10,380 nt of DNA from DATHNF01 sp035486285 (GCA_035486285.1 DATHNF010000042.1:1-10380), one strand, 5' to 3'. Shown: positions 1-7,307, counted from the first letter of the stretch. Notes: a model not told the origin generated them from the letters alone. Program-made: numbers and translations.

Positions 1-1
1 G

Positions 2-1717
2 ATTTTGCCCGCGGTGATACTTGGCGCCTTCCTGCCGATCGTTAGCAATAGCTCCATAACCAACCTCGGTCCTTTATTCGCCGTCAGCTTCTTAATCTTT
101 GCCGGCATAGCTGTGGTCAAACATCAGCTTTTCGACATCAGGTTGGTCGTTGTCCGGGCGCTTGCGTATCTGTTGTCGCTTTCGGCATTGGGCGGCGTCT
201 TTGTCCTAATAACCTTCTTCATAAGTCTGATCTTTTTCCAGGGTAACGGTATTAACCCAAGTCTTACCAGGGTAGTCTATACGTTGCTGGCTGCTGCCTT
301 GGCGCTTATTTTCCCGGCACTCAAGCACTTCTTTGACCGGGCCACGAACCGGCTATTCTACAGAGACGCCTATGATACTCAAGCCTTCCTGGACGAGTTT
401 AACAAAACACTTGTTGCCACCTACGAGCTGGATCAGTTACTCAAGAAATCAGCGGAGATTATCGAAGCGAACATTAAGCCTTCACACTGCCTATTCGCTA
501 TTAGCGAGACAGAAAGTACCAAGGGCAGGGTTTTGGGGTCAAGCAATAAAACGGAGCTGACCAAACAAGACGCCCGTGACATCAAAAGTGCCATCAGCCA
601 GATCAAGCAAAAGTTGATCGTGGCTGACGAGCTTGAAGGAAAGCACGCCTCACTGCAGAGGTTGCTACGCAGCAAAGACATCGTGCTCGTCGCCCGATTG
701 GCTAGCAGCTCATCTGGCGCGAGACCAGACGTCGGCTACTTGATGCTCGGGTCGAAAAAGAGTGGTAACCTGTATAGCGCACAAGACCTGAAAGTCATCG
801 AGATAGTAGCCAACGAGCTAGTAATCGCGGTCCAGAACGCCTTGCGATTCGAAGAAATCGAGAACTTTAACGTTACCTTACAACAAAAGGTCGATGACGC
901 GACTAGGAAGCTGCGCCACGCCAACGATCGCTTGAAAGCCATGGACGAGACCAAGGATGACTTCATTAGTATGGCTTCGCACCAGCTGAGGACACCCCTA
1001 ACGAGCATCAAGGGGTATATCAGTATGGTTCTCGAGGGTGACGCAGGGAAGGTCACGCACATGCAGCGCGAAATGCTAGGACAAGCCTTCTTCAGCTCTC
1101 AGCGGATGGTGTACTTGATCGCTGATCTGTTAAATATCTCCAGATTGAAGACAGGCAAATTTATTATTGAACCGACAAAGGTCAACCTGGCCGAAGTCGT
1201 CGAGCAAGAACTCGACCAGCTTGAAGAAACGGCTACTTCCCGCTCGCTGACGCTGCAATATGACCGCCCCAAGGACTTCCCTGACTTGCTACTTGATGAA
1301 ACCAAGACCCGGCAGGTGATCATGAACTTCGTGGACAACGCCATCTACTACACGCCGACCGGGGGCCATATTACCGTGCGACTGGTTAATAATCCTACTG
1401 CTATCGAGCTGCGCGTAGAAGATGACGGTATTGGCGTGCCCAAGAGTGAACAGCCGCACCTCTTTACCAAGTTCTACCGGGCTGGCAACGCCCGCAAAGC
1501 CCGTCCTGATGGTACCGGTCTCGGCCTGTTCATGGCCAAAAAAGTTATTATTGCCCAAGAAGGCTCTCTGATCTTCGAAAGCCACGAGGGCAAGGGCAGC
1601 ACCTTCGGCTTCATTTTTAGCAAGCGCAAACTCGGCATACCACATACTTCTAGCCATGATGTCGCGACCGCTTCGGCGTCCTCTACGAAGGCAGCCTCCA
1701 CTGTTTCTATAAAGTAA
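2..1717 (+). CDS. Membrane sensor histidine kinase (7TM-type N-terminus, GAF, HisKA, HATPase), 5'-partial
   Basis: This is the 3' part of a sensor kinase that autophosphorylates on His and passes the phosphate to a response regulator, which is not in the window. Numbering is from a TTG at 5; the frame is open to the window edge, so the true start is probably upstream. Residues 1-110 hold about four hydrophobic segments (up to 13, 21-38, 49-78, 88-108) with the 'HQLFDIRLVVVRALAY' and 'FFDRATNRLFYRDAYD' signatures typical of N-terminal 7TM kinases. Residues about 126-283 look like a GAF domain, followed by a coiled-coil linker (about 285-315). The HisKA H-box SHQLRTP has the phospho-acceptor at H326. 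The ATPase domain has an N-box with N441 and N445, a G1 box DDGIGVP (473-479), an F-box (LFTKFYR) and a G2 box GTGLGL from 503. The Ser/Thr/Ala-rich tail is of no clear function. The family is certain; the sensed signal is unknown. Confidence 0.95.
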   Translation: MLPAVILGAFLPIVSNSSITNLGPLFAVSFLIFAGIAVVKHQLFDIRLVVVRALAYLLSLSALGGVFVLITFFISLIFFQGNGINPSLTRVVYTLLAAALALIFPALKHFFDRATNRLFYRDAYDTQAFLDEFNKTLVATYELDQLLKKSAEIIEANIKPSHCLFAISETESTKGRVLGSSNKTELTKQDARDIKSAISQIKQKLIVADELEGKHASLQRLLRSKDIVLVARLASSSSGARPDVGYLMLGSKKSGNLYSAQDLKVIEIVANELVIAVQNALRFEEIENFNVTLQQKVDDATRKLRHANDRLKAMDETKDDFISMASHQLRTPLTSIKGYISMVLEGDAGKVTHMQREMLGQAFFSSQRMVYLIADLLNISRLKTGKFIIEPTKVNLAEVVEQELDQLEETATSRSLTLQYDRPKDFPDLLLDETKTRQVIMNFVDNAIYYTPTGGHITVRLVNNPTAIELRVEDDGIGVPKSEQPHLFTKFYRAGNARKARPDGTGLGLFMAKKVIIAQEGSLIFESHEGKGSTFGFIFSKRKLGIPHTSSHDVATASASSTKAASTVSIK

Positions 1718-1730
1718 CCATAAAAGGTAA

Positions 1731-1759
1731 TTGACAAATATACATTTATAATGTAGTAT
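1731..1759 (+). promoter_or_regulatory. Promoter for the vWA-MoxR-DUF58 operon, probably giving a leaderless mRNA
   Basis: A perfect -35 TTGACA (1731-1736) is followed after 17 nt by TAGTAT (1754-1759), a 4/6 match to the -10 consensus. Initiation 6-8 nt downstream would fall at about 1765-1767, on or next to the ATG at 1767. No Shine-Dalgarno sequence lies in the preceding 25 nt. A TATAAT at 1747-1752 is also present but sits only 10 nt from the -35. Confidence 0.6.
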
Positions 1760-1766
1760 ATAGTTC

Positions 1767-2699
1767 ATGACACCTGAGATTATTACAGTTGCAGCTAGTG
1801 CGGCCAGCTTTGGCGCCGGGCTTGCTGCTGAACATCGAGCGGTTAATCAGGCCGCACAAAAGCAAGCTCGTCTACTAGAAGCAGTTGGCCCCGCATTGCA
1901 TGAAGAAGATGTGGTAGCTACTATGCCGCGTCGCGAGCAGCTCACGCGCTGGGCTAGTCGCAATCTATTGGCACCGCTGGCACTTACCGCGGCACTTGCC
2001 GGTGGACTAGAAGCAGCGGGCTGGGTATCTAATAGTCTTCACGCGAATCAACCGCCCGCACTAGAAGTAGTCGTTGACCGTTCTGGCGCGACAGCCTTGG
2101 CGCTTGACGGGAAGCCAGTCATTGGCCAAATCGATGGCTTGGTTACTCAGCTACATGGACTCCAGCATGTTACTGCGCAAGCAGAGGTTGCTAGTTTTGG
2201 TGGCGTATCACAACCAGAGCCATTGAAAGACGTTAAAGCAACGCAAGCAACAGGTGACGCTCCCCTGGGTGAAGCTACTGGAATCGCTTTGGGCCGCGCG
2301 GGCCTCGGTGCTTCTAAACATGATGCCGCTGTAGTAGTACTTACCAACGGTAACAGTATTGGCAGCCCCAAGGATATAGCCAGTCAAGAAGCAAAAGCTC
2401 ATGAGAGCACACCAATATTCATAGTCAACGTTGAGGGGGCTGGCAGTTCGGCGACCAGTGACTTGCGAGCCATTGCTCAGGAAACGGGTGGTCGCTACTG
2501 GGACGCCCACAATAGCAGCGTCAAGACGATTGCTCAAGACGTACAAAGCTCACTCTCGGCTGGCCATCAAGAGAAGCCTGTCGAGCAACCGGCCAATTGG
2601 ACTGACCGGATATTTGGTGGGATAGCCTTACTGGCAGCTGCCGGCTATTACCGTCGTCGCAGAAGTTACGCATTAGGTAAAGGACCCAAAGGAGAATAA
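1767..2699 (+). CDS. Membrane-anchored vWA-like protein (BatA/BatB-type partner of MoxR)
   Basis: This 310-residue protein has a hydrophobic N-terminal stretch (5-20), a likely transmembrane helix at about 66-88, a soluble domain at about 99-260, and a weak hydrophobic segment at 282-295 ending in RRRR. The layout resembles BatA/BatB proteins, which hold a von Willebrand A domain at the membrane. The soluble domain starts with a strand and 'VVVDRSGAT' (D104, S106), where vWA proteins have the DxSxS metal motif. A later 'VVLTNGNS' (N194) sits where 'LTDG' with its metal-binding Asp is usual. The MIDAS site therefore appears degraded and may not bind a divalent metal. The assignment leans on the MoxR gene starting 2 nt after its stop (taa-tt-atg), which implies translational coupling. 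Its own ATG lies at the predicted transcription start. A protein ligand or client cannot be read from the sequence. Confidence 0.65.
   Translation: MTPEIITVAASAASFGAGLAAEHRAVNQAAQKQARLLEAVGPALHEEDVVATMPRREQLTRWASRNLLAPLALTAALAGGLEAAGWVSNSLHANQPPALEVVVDRSGATALALDGKPVIGQIDGLVTQLHGLQHVTAQAEVASFGGVSQPEPLKDVKATQATGDAPLGEATGIALGRAGLGASKHDAAVVVLTNGNSIGSPKDIASQEAKAHESTPIFIVNVEGAGSSATSDLRAIAQETGGRYWDAHNSSVKTIAQDVQSSLSAGHQEKPVEQPANWTDRIFGGIALLAAAGYYRRRRSYALGKGPKGE
2688..2694 (+). promoter_or_regulatory. Ribosome binding site of the MoxR gene
   Basis: AAAGGAG ends 7 nt before the ATG at 2702, inside the last codons of the preceding gene. It supports ATG 2702 over the in-frame ATG at 2708. Confidence 0.75.
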
Positions 2700-2701
2700 T
2701 T

Positions 2702-3736
2702 ATGAGTATGGAACATTTCAGTGCAGGTGATGCACTTAGAATTTACAATGAAGCAACTGCTGAGCTTAGTAATGTAATTTATGGCGAGCCGCACGCTAAA
2801 GATGCTGTCTTGGCAGCAATAGCGATGAGAAAGCCACTTATACTAACGGGCCTTCCTGGAGGTGGTAAGTCAACGCTCTCCGAGATTACCCCAAGTCTTA
2901 TTGAGGACGTCCGATCTGGTGATGTAGCGTTAATTTCCGGCCAGCACGACCTGACTGCGAACCAGCTTATTGGTGGTAACGTAGTCACCGAAAAACAAGT
3001 CGAAGTCGATGGCGAAACCCGGACTGAGCGAGCAAATACTCGGATTACCGGCATCGTCACGCCGTCAACTAAGGTCGTCCGCTTAGAGGAGATGAATGGT
3101 ACCAACCCGTTGGCTATGCGTTCGCTGCTACCTGTCTTAGAAAATAAGCGTATCGAAAACTCCGCTGGTGAATTAGAGATACCGGGGCTAGTGACAGTTA
3201 TCGGTACTATGAACCCGACCGAGTCACGTCAGTCAACATTCACGATATCTGATGCTATGGCTTCTAGGTTTGCTATGGGCGCGCTCATGGGCGTCAAAGG
3301 TAGCGCCGAGCAGCGCAAACAGGAAATGAGAGCAATCCGTGATCTGAAGCGGCGCATGGAAGCTGCGTATGGTGCTGATGTCAAACCAGCTGACCTGGTT
3401 GAGCCTGTTACTACCACGATTGGCCTAACGGCACTAAGGGGTTACTTGCTTGGCACCCAAATCGACCCATCGACTGAGGATAAGTTGGACGAGCTGGCCA
3501 TTGGAACTGCTGATGTTTTGGAAGGGCTGAAAGTCCACGAAACTGACCGCAGGATCGGTCAACAGATTGAACTAAGCGCTAAAGCCCTAGGTGGCTTGCG
3601 TAACCGCGAGCACACTGTTAGAGACGAAGACTTGCACGATGCCGTTCGTACTGTCATCCTCGCGCGTCTAGGCGCCTTACGCCGCACTGACCATCTTGAT
3701 ATTGAAGCAGTCGTTCAAGGCATTACTAAGTTTTAG
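2702..3736 (+). CDS. MoxR-family AAA+ ATPase
   Basis: This 344-residue cytosolic AAA+ ATPase belongs to the MoxR group, chaperone-like ATPases that couple ATP hydrolysis to assembly or activation of partners, often with vWA proteins. Visible motifs are Walker A GLPGGGKST (50-58, K56 and S57), a Walker B-like 'VVRLEEMN' with E129 and E130 as the acidic residues, sensor-1 region 'GTMNPTES' with N171, and an arginine-finger-like 'DAMASRF' with R189. Residue 129 is Glu where many MoxR proteins carry the first Walker B Asp; the catalytic Glu is present. The length is slightly above the usual 310-330. A helical lid domain fills about 215-344. The gene follows the vWA-like gene by 2 nt and precedes the DUF58-like gene by about 20 nt, giving the classic MoxR/vWA/DUF58 association. 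The family call is firm; the client is unknown. Confidence 0.9.
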   Translation: MSMEHFSAGDALRIYNEATAELSNVIYGEPHAKDAVLAAIAMRKPLILTGLPGGGKSTLSEITPSLIEDVRSGDVALISGQHDLTANQLIGGNVVTEKQVEVDGETRTERANTRITGIVTPSTKVVRLEEMNGTNPLAMRSLLPVLENKRIENSAGELEIPGLVTVIGTMNPTESRQSTFTISDAMASRFAMGALMGVKGSAEQRKQEMRAIRDLKRRMEAAYGADVKPADLVEPVTTTIGLTALRGYLLGTQIDPSTEDKLDELAIGTADVLEGLKVHETDRRIGQQIELSAKALGGLRNREHTVRDEDLHDAVRTVILARLGALRRTDHLDIEAVVQGITKF

Positions 3737-3743
3737 GGCTAAC

Positions 3744-3750
3744 AGAAGGA
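3744..3750 (+). promoter_or_regulatory. Ribosome binding site deciding the start of the DUF58-like gene
   Basis: AGAAGGA lies 9 nt before ATG 3760 and 6 nt before an adjacent TTG at 3757. Both codons are in the same frame; the ATG at 3760 is the more likely start, making the protein 282 rather than 283 residues. Confidence 0.6.
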
Positions 3751-3759
3751 ATTTGCTTG

Positions 3760-4608
3760 ATGGCAAATCTTGAGAAAACCGAAGCGGCGCTTGCTGATTA
3801 CGCGGCTAACAGGGGGCTACTATTTGGCATACATGATGCCGAGGAGTTCAAGGTTGGCGCGCAGGGGCGGGATGTGGGCGAGGTACCATTTGACCCTGCC
3901 CAGCATGACGTGTCTGCCATAAATCCTTTATCCATCTGGGAGAGCGTGACTGGCGAGCCGCACGTACGGGTAGCGCTTCCAGAGCGTCCATTGCACCTTA
4001 CCATAGTGACCCAACATCGTGCCGCGGGTAGATCTGACTACCCACAGATGAACCAGGCGCGCCAACGCCTGGCCAGTGAGCTTGGCGCAGCAATCAACGA
4101 GTCACTACCCGGCATTACCGACCGTGCTTGGAATTATGCTGTTGGAGAGGCAGTCGAAGGAGTGGCAGATTCGGATGTTGAAGTTATTGATACCAACGGT
4201 GACCCTTTAGTAGAAGCCAGAACAATTGCTGAGCTATGCCGAGACGGGCTGACGTTTGTTATCAGCGACTTCTTGGCTCTACCTTTGGAGCGGGAGGCTT
4301 GTTCAGGGGCAGTAGCAATTAAAGCTAACCACGCCTTTGACATTGCGCTACCGGCTGGTTATGGCTCCCTACCGACCAATATTCGGGGCGGAGAAGTCAA
4401 TACTGATAAACCGCGTGAGTTAGCGCGTGTTAACAGATCGCTCCAAGAGCGGCATGATCGAACTGCCCAACGTTTGGAAACTGCCGGGATAGCAATGGCT
4501 CATATACTTTTCAACTGGAGAGATTACCCCACTCAGGGCTTCGACATGGAGCTGGCCGATGAGCGAATCGCGGCTGCCGTAAGCGCTCTTCAAGCACAAG
4601 CAAAATAG
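3760..4608 (+). CDS. Divergent DUF58-like protein of the MoxR operon
   Basis: This 282-residue protein has no obvious signal peptide or membrane helix. I place it tentatively in the DUF58 family, which carries a vWA-like domain and is usually encoded beside MoxR. The order of elements fits: an N-terminal segment 'INPLSIWESVTGEPHVRVALPERPLHLTIVTQ' matches in pattern the DUF58 signature of a Trp-containing motif, a basic strand and then the first vWA strand; 'TFVISDFLALPLE' (D170) matches the conserved internal 'SDF' strand; the C-terminal 'RTAQRLETAGIAMAHILF' matches the last helix-strand. Where DUF58/vWA proteins have DxSxS, this one has 'TQHRA', so the metal site seems absent. The gene lies about 20 nt after MoxR and is the last of the operon; no terminator is evident before the next promoter. 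It could also be an unrelated family, since the similarity is by pattern only. Confidence 0.5.
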   Translation: MANLEKTEAALADYAANRGLLFGIHDAEEFKVGAQGRDVGEVPFDPAQHDVSAINPLSIWESVTGEPHVRVALPERPLHLTIVTQHRAAGRSDYPQMNQARQRLASELGAAINESLPGITDRAWNYAVGEAVEGVADSDVEVIDTNGDPLVEARTIAELCRDGLTFVISDFLALPLEREACSGAVAIKANHAFDIALPAGYGSLPTNIRGGEVNTDKPRELARVNRSLQERHDRTAQRLETAGIAMAHILFNWRDYPTQGFDMELADERIAAAVSALQAQAK

Positions 4609-4625
4609 TAAGCATAAAAACAATA

Positions 4626-4654
4626 TTGACAAAAAATGAATAGAGTGATATACT
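4626..4654 (+). promoter_or_regulatory. Consensus-like promoter of the surface-protein operon
   Basis: TTGACA (4626-4631), a 17-nt spacer and TATACT (4649-4654) form a near-perfect housekeeping-type promoter, 18 nt after the stop of the DUF58-like gene. The expected start is near 4661, leaving a leader of about 108 nt before ATG 4769. Confidence 0.85.
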
Positions 4655-4668
4655 GTTAAACATACAAA

Positions 4669-4741
4669 CAGTCATCCGGTGGAAACATCACTGTAAAAAG
4701 GGAAAAGATACGTGTAAAGTTGTCTCGGGAGCCGAGCACAC
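4669..4741 (+). promoter_or_regulatory. Structured 5' leader of the surface-protein operon (two hairpins)
   Basis: Hairpin 1 pairs CAGT (4669-4672) with ACTG (4690-4693) and GGTG (4678-4681) with CATC (4686-4689, one G-U pair), closing a GAAA tetraloop (4682-4685), with CATCC bulged on the 5' side. Hairpin 2 pairs TGTCTCGG (4721-4728) with CCGAG plus ACA (4732-4736 and 4738-4740) around a 3-nt loop, with one bulged C at 4737. An A/G-rich stretch joins them. I do not recognise a known riboswitch class. It may be a cis-regulator or an mRNA-stabilising leader; alternatively, the short pairings may be fortuitous. Confidence 0.4.
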
Positions 4742-4756
4742 AATAAGATAGTTAAT

Positions 4757-4763
4757 AGAGGAG
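4757..4763 (+). promoter_or_regulatory. Ribosome binding site of the anchored surface-protein gene
   Basis: AGAGGAG lies 5 nt before ATG 4769 and fixes that start. It is 16 nt after the second leader hairpin, so the hairpin does not mask it directly. Confidence 0.75.
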
Positions 4764-4768
4764 AGATT

Positions 4769-6100
4769 ATGGAAGCAGCATCAATAGCTATACCAGCAGC
4801 CGAACAAACTCAAGAGCGTAATCTTTTGGGTAGTACTTGGGAATATATGCAGCGTAATACGAAGCGAGTGCTCGCACTCGGTGGGCTAGTACTAGCAGCC
4901 GCTGGCGCTGGAGTAGGTGTAGCTACACTCGCTGAAAATGGCGGCAATGGATCCGGCCCAGGAGTAGCTAGTGCCGCAAACACTAACGGTGGCAATGCTG
5001 CCGCTCAAGCTTGTGAAAGCTATACCTCTACCGACCTTACTAATAACGCTCAGCGCTATTTACCAGACGCCTTTCTGCCGAAGACTACTATAAACTCTTC
5101 TCAATCCTCTGAACAAGAAGTTACTGGCTTATTTGCCAAGGGTGGTGCTATCTCTGACCCTGAAACACTGGCCGCTGTTATGGCAGCTATCGTTGAACCG
5201 GCCTTGAAGGGTAATGTTAACGACCCGAACTATAGCTATACGGATACCTTCAACAATAAAGTTGCTGCTTATGCCGCAGCTGGCGGTTCCGAAGTGGCGC
5301 AGCAAGATTGTGGCACTGCTTACGACGTCCTGATCCAGGTTGGTGGCTACAATGCTTCTTGGGCGAAGCCAGGTAACCACGTTTCTCAATTCGAAGCTGT
5401 GCGCGATCATCAGTATGACATTACGAACGCGAACATTACGCAACCATATGTTGTGCAAGAAACCTTGAGCGGTACTGAGTTTGTCCTGCGTGATACCACC
5501 AAGGGCCTTAGCGGCGAACAACTACAAGGCTTTGACTCAGTCTTAGTTACACCGGATGGTGAAATCTACGTTCAAGGCTTGTCACCTTCACAGGCTGGAA
5601 AAACTCCAACTAACCACGAACAGGGTGGCAAGCAGCCGAGCAAATCAACTGCTCCTGCTGGCTCACGACAGGAAAACAGCCAGCAAAACGGCAAAACCCA
5701 ACAAGGTAAGGCTGGCGGCGGTACGAGTGGCACCAGCAATGGTACATCTCACAATCGCGCCGAAAGCCCAAAACCAGGTAAAACACCGGAGCACAACAAC
5801 CAAGGTCCGAACGCTGGTCCTAATAAAGGCCAAGGTGGTAACACTGGTACAAAGACCGGTACCTTACCAAGTCCAAACACCGGTGGTGGAAATACTAACA
5901 CTACCCCAACCACTACCGAAACTACTCCTACAACCACTACGCCTACGACCCCCACCACTCCGACGACCCCGACAACTCCTACCACACCCACTACCCCCAC
6001 CACTCCGACTACCCCTACAACTCCTACTACTCCTACCCCTCCTCCGGGCTCCAAGGGTTCAGAACCACCTTGCGTTCCGTCACCGTACACACCCTGTTAA
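4769..6100 (+). CDS. N-terminally anchored extracellular protein with Thr-Pro stalk
   Basis: This 443-residue surface protein belongs to no family I recognise. Residues 1-32 are cytosolic with basic residues (R29, K32, R33) before one transmembrane helix (33-55), which has no clear cleavage site, so it is probably a signal anchor. A Gly/Asn-rich linker (56-80) follows, then a compact domain at about 82-270 holding only two cysteines, C82 and C181, which could form a disulfide outside the cell. Residues about 275-390 are Gly, Asn, Gln, Ser and Lys rich with low complexity. Ten exact Thr-Thr-Pro repeats (393-422) then lead to a Pro-rich tail with C435 and C443 as the last residue. Such stalks usually span or extend from the wall. 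The next gene begins 27 nt later, so the two are probably cotranscribed. No catalytic motif is visible; adhesin, receptor or wall-architecture roles are all open. Confidence 0.8.
   Translation: MEAASIAIPAAEQTQERNLLGSTWEYMQRNTKRVLALGGLVLAAAGAGVGVATLAENGGNGSGPGVASAANTNGGNAAAQACESYTSTDLTNNAQRYLPDAFLPKTTINSSQSSEQEVTGLFAKGGAISDPETLAAVMAAIVEPALKGNVNDPNYSYTDTFNNKVAAYAAAGGSEVAQQDCGTAYDVLIQVGGYNASWAKPGNHVSQFEAVRDHQYDITNANITQPYVVQETLSGTEFVLRDTTKGLSGEQLQGFDSVLVTPDGEIYVQGLSPSQAGKTPTNHEQGGKQPSKSTAPAGSRQENSQQNGKTQQGKAGGGTSGTSNGTSHNRAESPKPGKTPEHNNQGPNAGPNKGQGGNTGTKTGTLPSPNTGGGNTNTTPTTTETTPTTTTPTTPTTPTTPTTPTTPTTPTTPTTPTTPTTPTPPPGSKGSEPPCVPSPYTPC
5945..6034 (+). repeat. Ten tandem Thr-Thr-Pro codon triplets with scrambled synonymous codons
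   Basis: Ten consecutive 9-nt units each encode TTP. The protein repeat is perfect, but neighbouring units always differ in DNA: only two 9-mers occur twice (ACCACTCCG and ACAACTCCT) and never side by side. The pattern keeps the peptide repeat while avoiding a perfect DNA microsatellite. The reverse strand reads through as Val-Gly-type repeats, which is a by-product. Confidence 0.9.
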
Positions 6101-6113
6101 GAAAGTAACTAAG

Positions 6114-6119
6114 AAAGGA
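6114..6119 (+). promoter_or_regulatory. Ribosome binding site of the wall-sorted surface protein gene
   Basis: AAAGGA is placed 8 nt before ATG 6128, within the 27-nt gap after the previous stop. No promoter is evident in that gap, which favours one operon. Confidence 0.7.
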
Positions 6120-6127
6120 CTAAGACT

Positions 6128-7294
6128 ATGACTACAACCAACATCTTCAAAAAAATGTCACTCGGATTCGTTACGCTATTAGCAGGTTTACTAATAAGTG
6201 GTACTGCCCACGCTATCCCGTACACGGGTGATACGACAGTCGCGTCACCAGTACCGGCCTTTAACGTCTTTACTGGTAGCATGCCTGCACCAGCACCCCT
6301 GGATGGTGAGCCTGACTTCTTCCAGAGCCGTGTACCTGCCGGCGGCAACCTCAACGACTCAACCACCCAGTACACTGACCCAACCAATACTGACTGTACG
6401 AACGGTGAGATTCTTCAGTTCCGTGTATATGTACACAATGGCGCCAGCGCTGATAACAACGATAACGGCACTGGTCCAAGCATTGCCCACGGTACTAAGG
6501 TAAGTGTTAGCTTGCCAAGCAGTCAAGCAACTAGTTTTGCCCCGACGGCTACTATTAGCGCCAACAATGCTGCAACAGTTAGCGACACTTCTACCGTAAA
6601 CTGTAACGGTCAAAGTGTTACGCTTCAGTACGTTCCTGGCTCAGCTAGCCAGTTTAGTAACGGTACAGGCGTTCTGCCATTAAGCGATTCTATCGTCACC
6701 GGTAGTGGTGTATCTATCCGAAGCGAACAGGTACCTGGCGATGTCTGGGGCTGTTGGAACGAGCGCGTATATGTCTTACTAGCAGTAAAGGTTGTTATAC
6801 CTCCACCAGTACCGCAAGTAACAGCTATGTGTAACCTCTTCACGGTTGAGGCTAGTGCCGACCGCAAGGTTACCGTTAACCAGTTCAAGTACACTGCAGA
6901 GAATGCTACCTTCAAGAGCTTAGTCATTAACTGGGGCGACAATACTGCTTCTACGACTGTTAATGATTCCAGCCAAGTCATCGGTACTGCACACCAGTAC
7001 GGTGCTGACGGCACTTACCAAATTACTACGGTGATTCGTTTCGATGAAGCCAACAACCCTGATGCGCTTGGTACTAGTACCAGCTGTGCGCAACAAGTAC
7101 AGTTTTCTTCAACGACTCCGCCAACGGTAACACCACCCACTACCACGATCACGACCACACCAAGTGCTCCAGCTGCTCCGACCAGCTTAGTAAACACGGG
7201 TGCCGGTAGTGTAGTTGGCTTGTTTGCCGCTGCTACTGCAGCCGGAACCGTAGCTTACCGCTGGGTTCTTGGCCGCCGTCTGAGCCGTCAATAA
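6128..7294 (+). CDS. Secreted surface protein with Ig-like and PKD-like domains and an LVNTG wall-sorting signal
   Basis: This 388-residue exported protein has a classical signal peptide: KK at 8-9, hydrophobic 11-25, and an AHA site with cleavage expected after A29. Residues about 85-230 look like an Ig-like/DUF11-type fold ('GEILQFRVYVHNGA', 'VSVSLPSS', then 'VWGCWNERVYVLLAVKV'). Residues about 235-308 resemble a PKD domain, with 'INWGDNTAS' (W269) and 'HQYGADGTYQITTVIRF' (G295). A Thr/Pro linker leads to LVNTG (354-358), a hydrophobic stretch and a basic end (RRLSRQ), the layout of a sortase substrate in which Val replaces the usual Pro of LPXTG. Five cysteines, starting at C90, lie in the mature part. 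The role is probably structural or adhesive at the cell surface; no enzymatic motif is seen. It is probably cotranscribed with the upstream anchored surface protein. Confidence 0.85.
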   Translation: MTTTNIFKKMSLGFVTLLAGLLISGTAHAIPYTGDTTVASPVPAFNVFTGSMPAPAPLDGEPDFFQSRVPAGGNLNDSTTQYTDPTNTDCTNGEILQFRVYVHNGASADNNDNGTGPSIAHGTKVSVSLPSSQATSFAPTATISANNAATVSDTSTVNCNGQSVTLQYVPGSASQFSNGTGVLPLSDSIVTGSGVSIRSEQVPGDVWGCWNERVYVLLAVKVVIPPPVPQVTAMCNLFTVEASADRKVTVNQFKYTAENATFKSLVINWGDNTASTTVNDSSQVIGTAHQYGADGTYQITTVIRFDEANNPDALGTSTSCAQQVQFSSTTPPTVTPPTTTITTTPSAPAAPTSLVNTGAGSVVGLFAAATAAGTVAYRWVLGRRLSRQ

Positions 7295-7307
7295 ATAGAA
7301 GCTCTCA

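Noticed and set aside
1289..1768. Antisense open frame opposite the histidine kinase ATPase domain
   Set aside because: It lies wholly opposite conserved kinase motifs and has no start signal.
4661..4768. A known riboswitch (such as the c-di-AMP ydaO class) in the surface-operon leader
   Set aside because: The hairpins do not show the conserved sequence blocks of that or other classes I know, so it is kept only as an unclassified structured leader.
5930..6046. CRISPR array or DNA microsatellite
   Set aside because: The periodicity is 9 nt with no spacers, units differ in sequence, and it is in frame within a surface-protein gene.
5556..6131. A long open frame over the repeat region on the + strand (frame-shifted) and a Val/Gly-repeat frame on the - strand at 5749-6090
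   Set aside because: Both are by-products of the Thr-Pro codon repeat in the real gene; they have no start signals and consist of low-complexity sequence.
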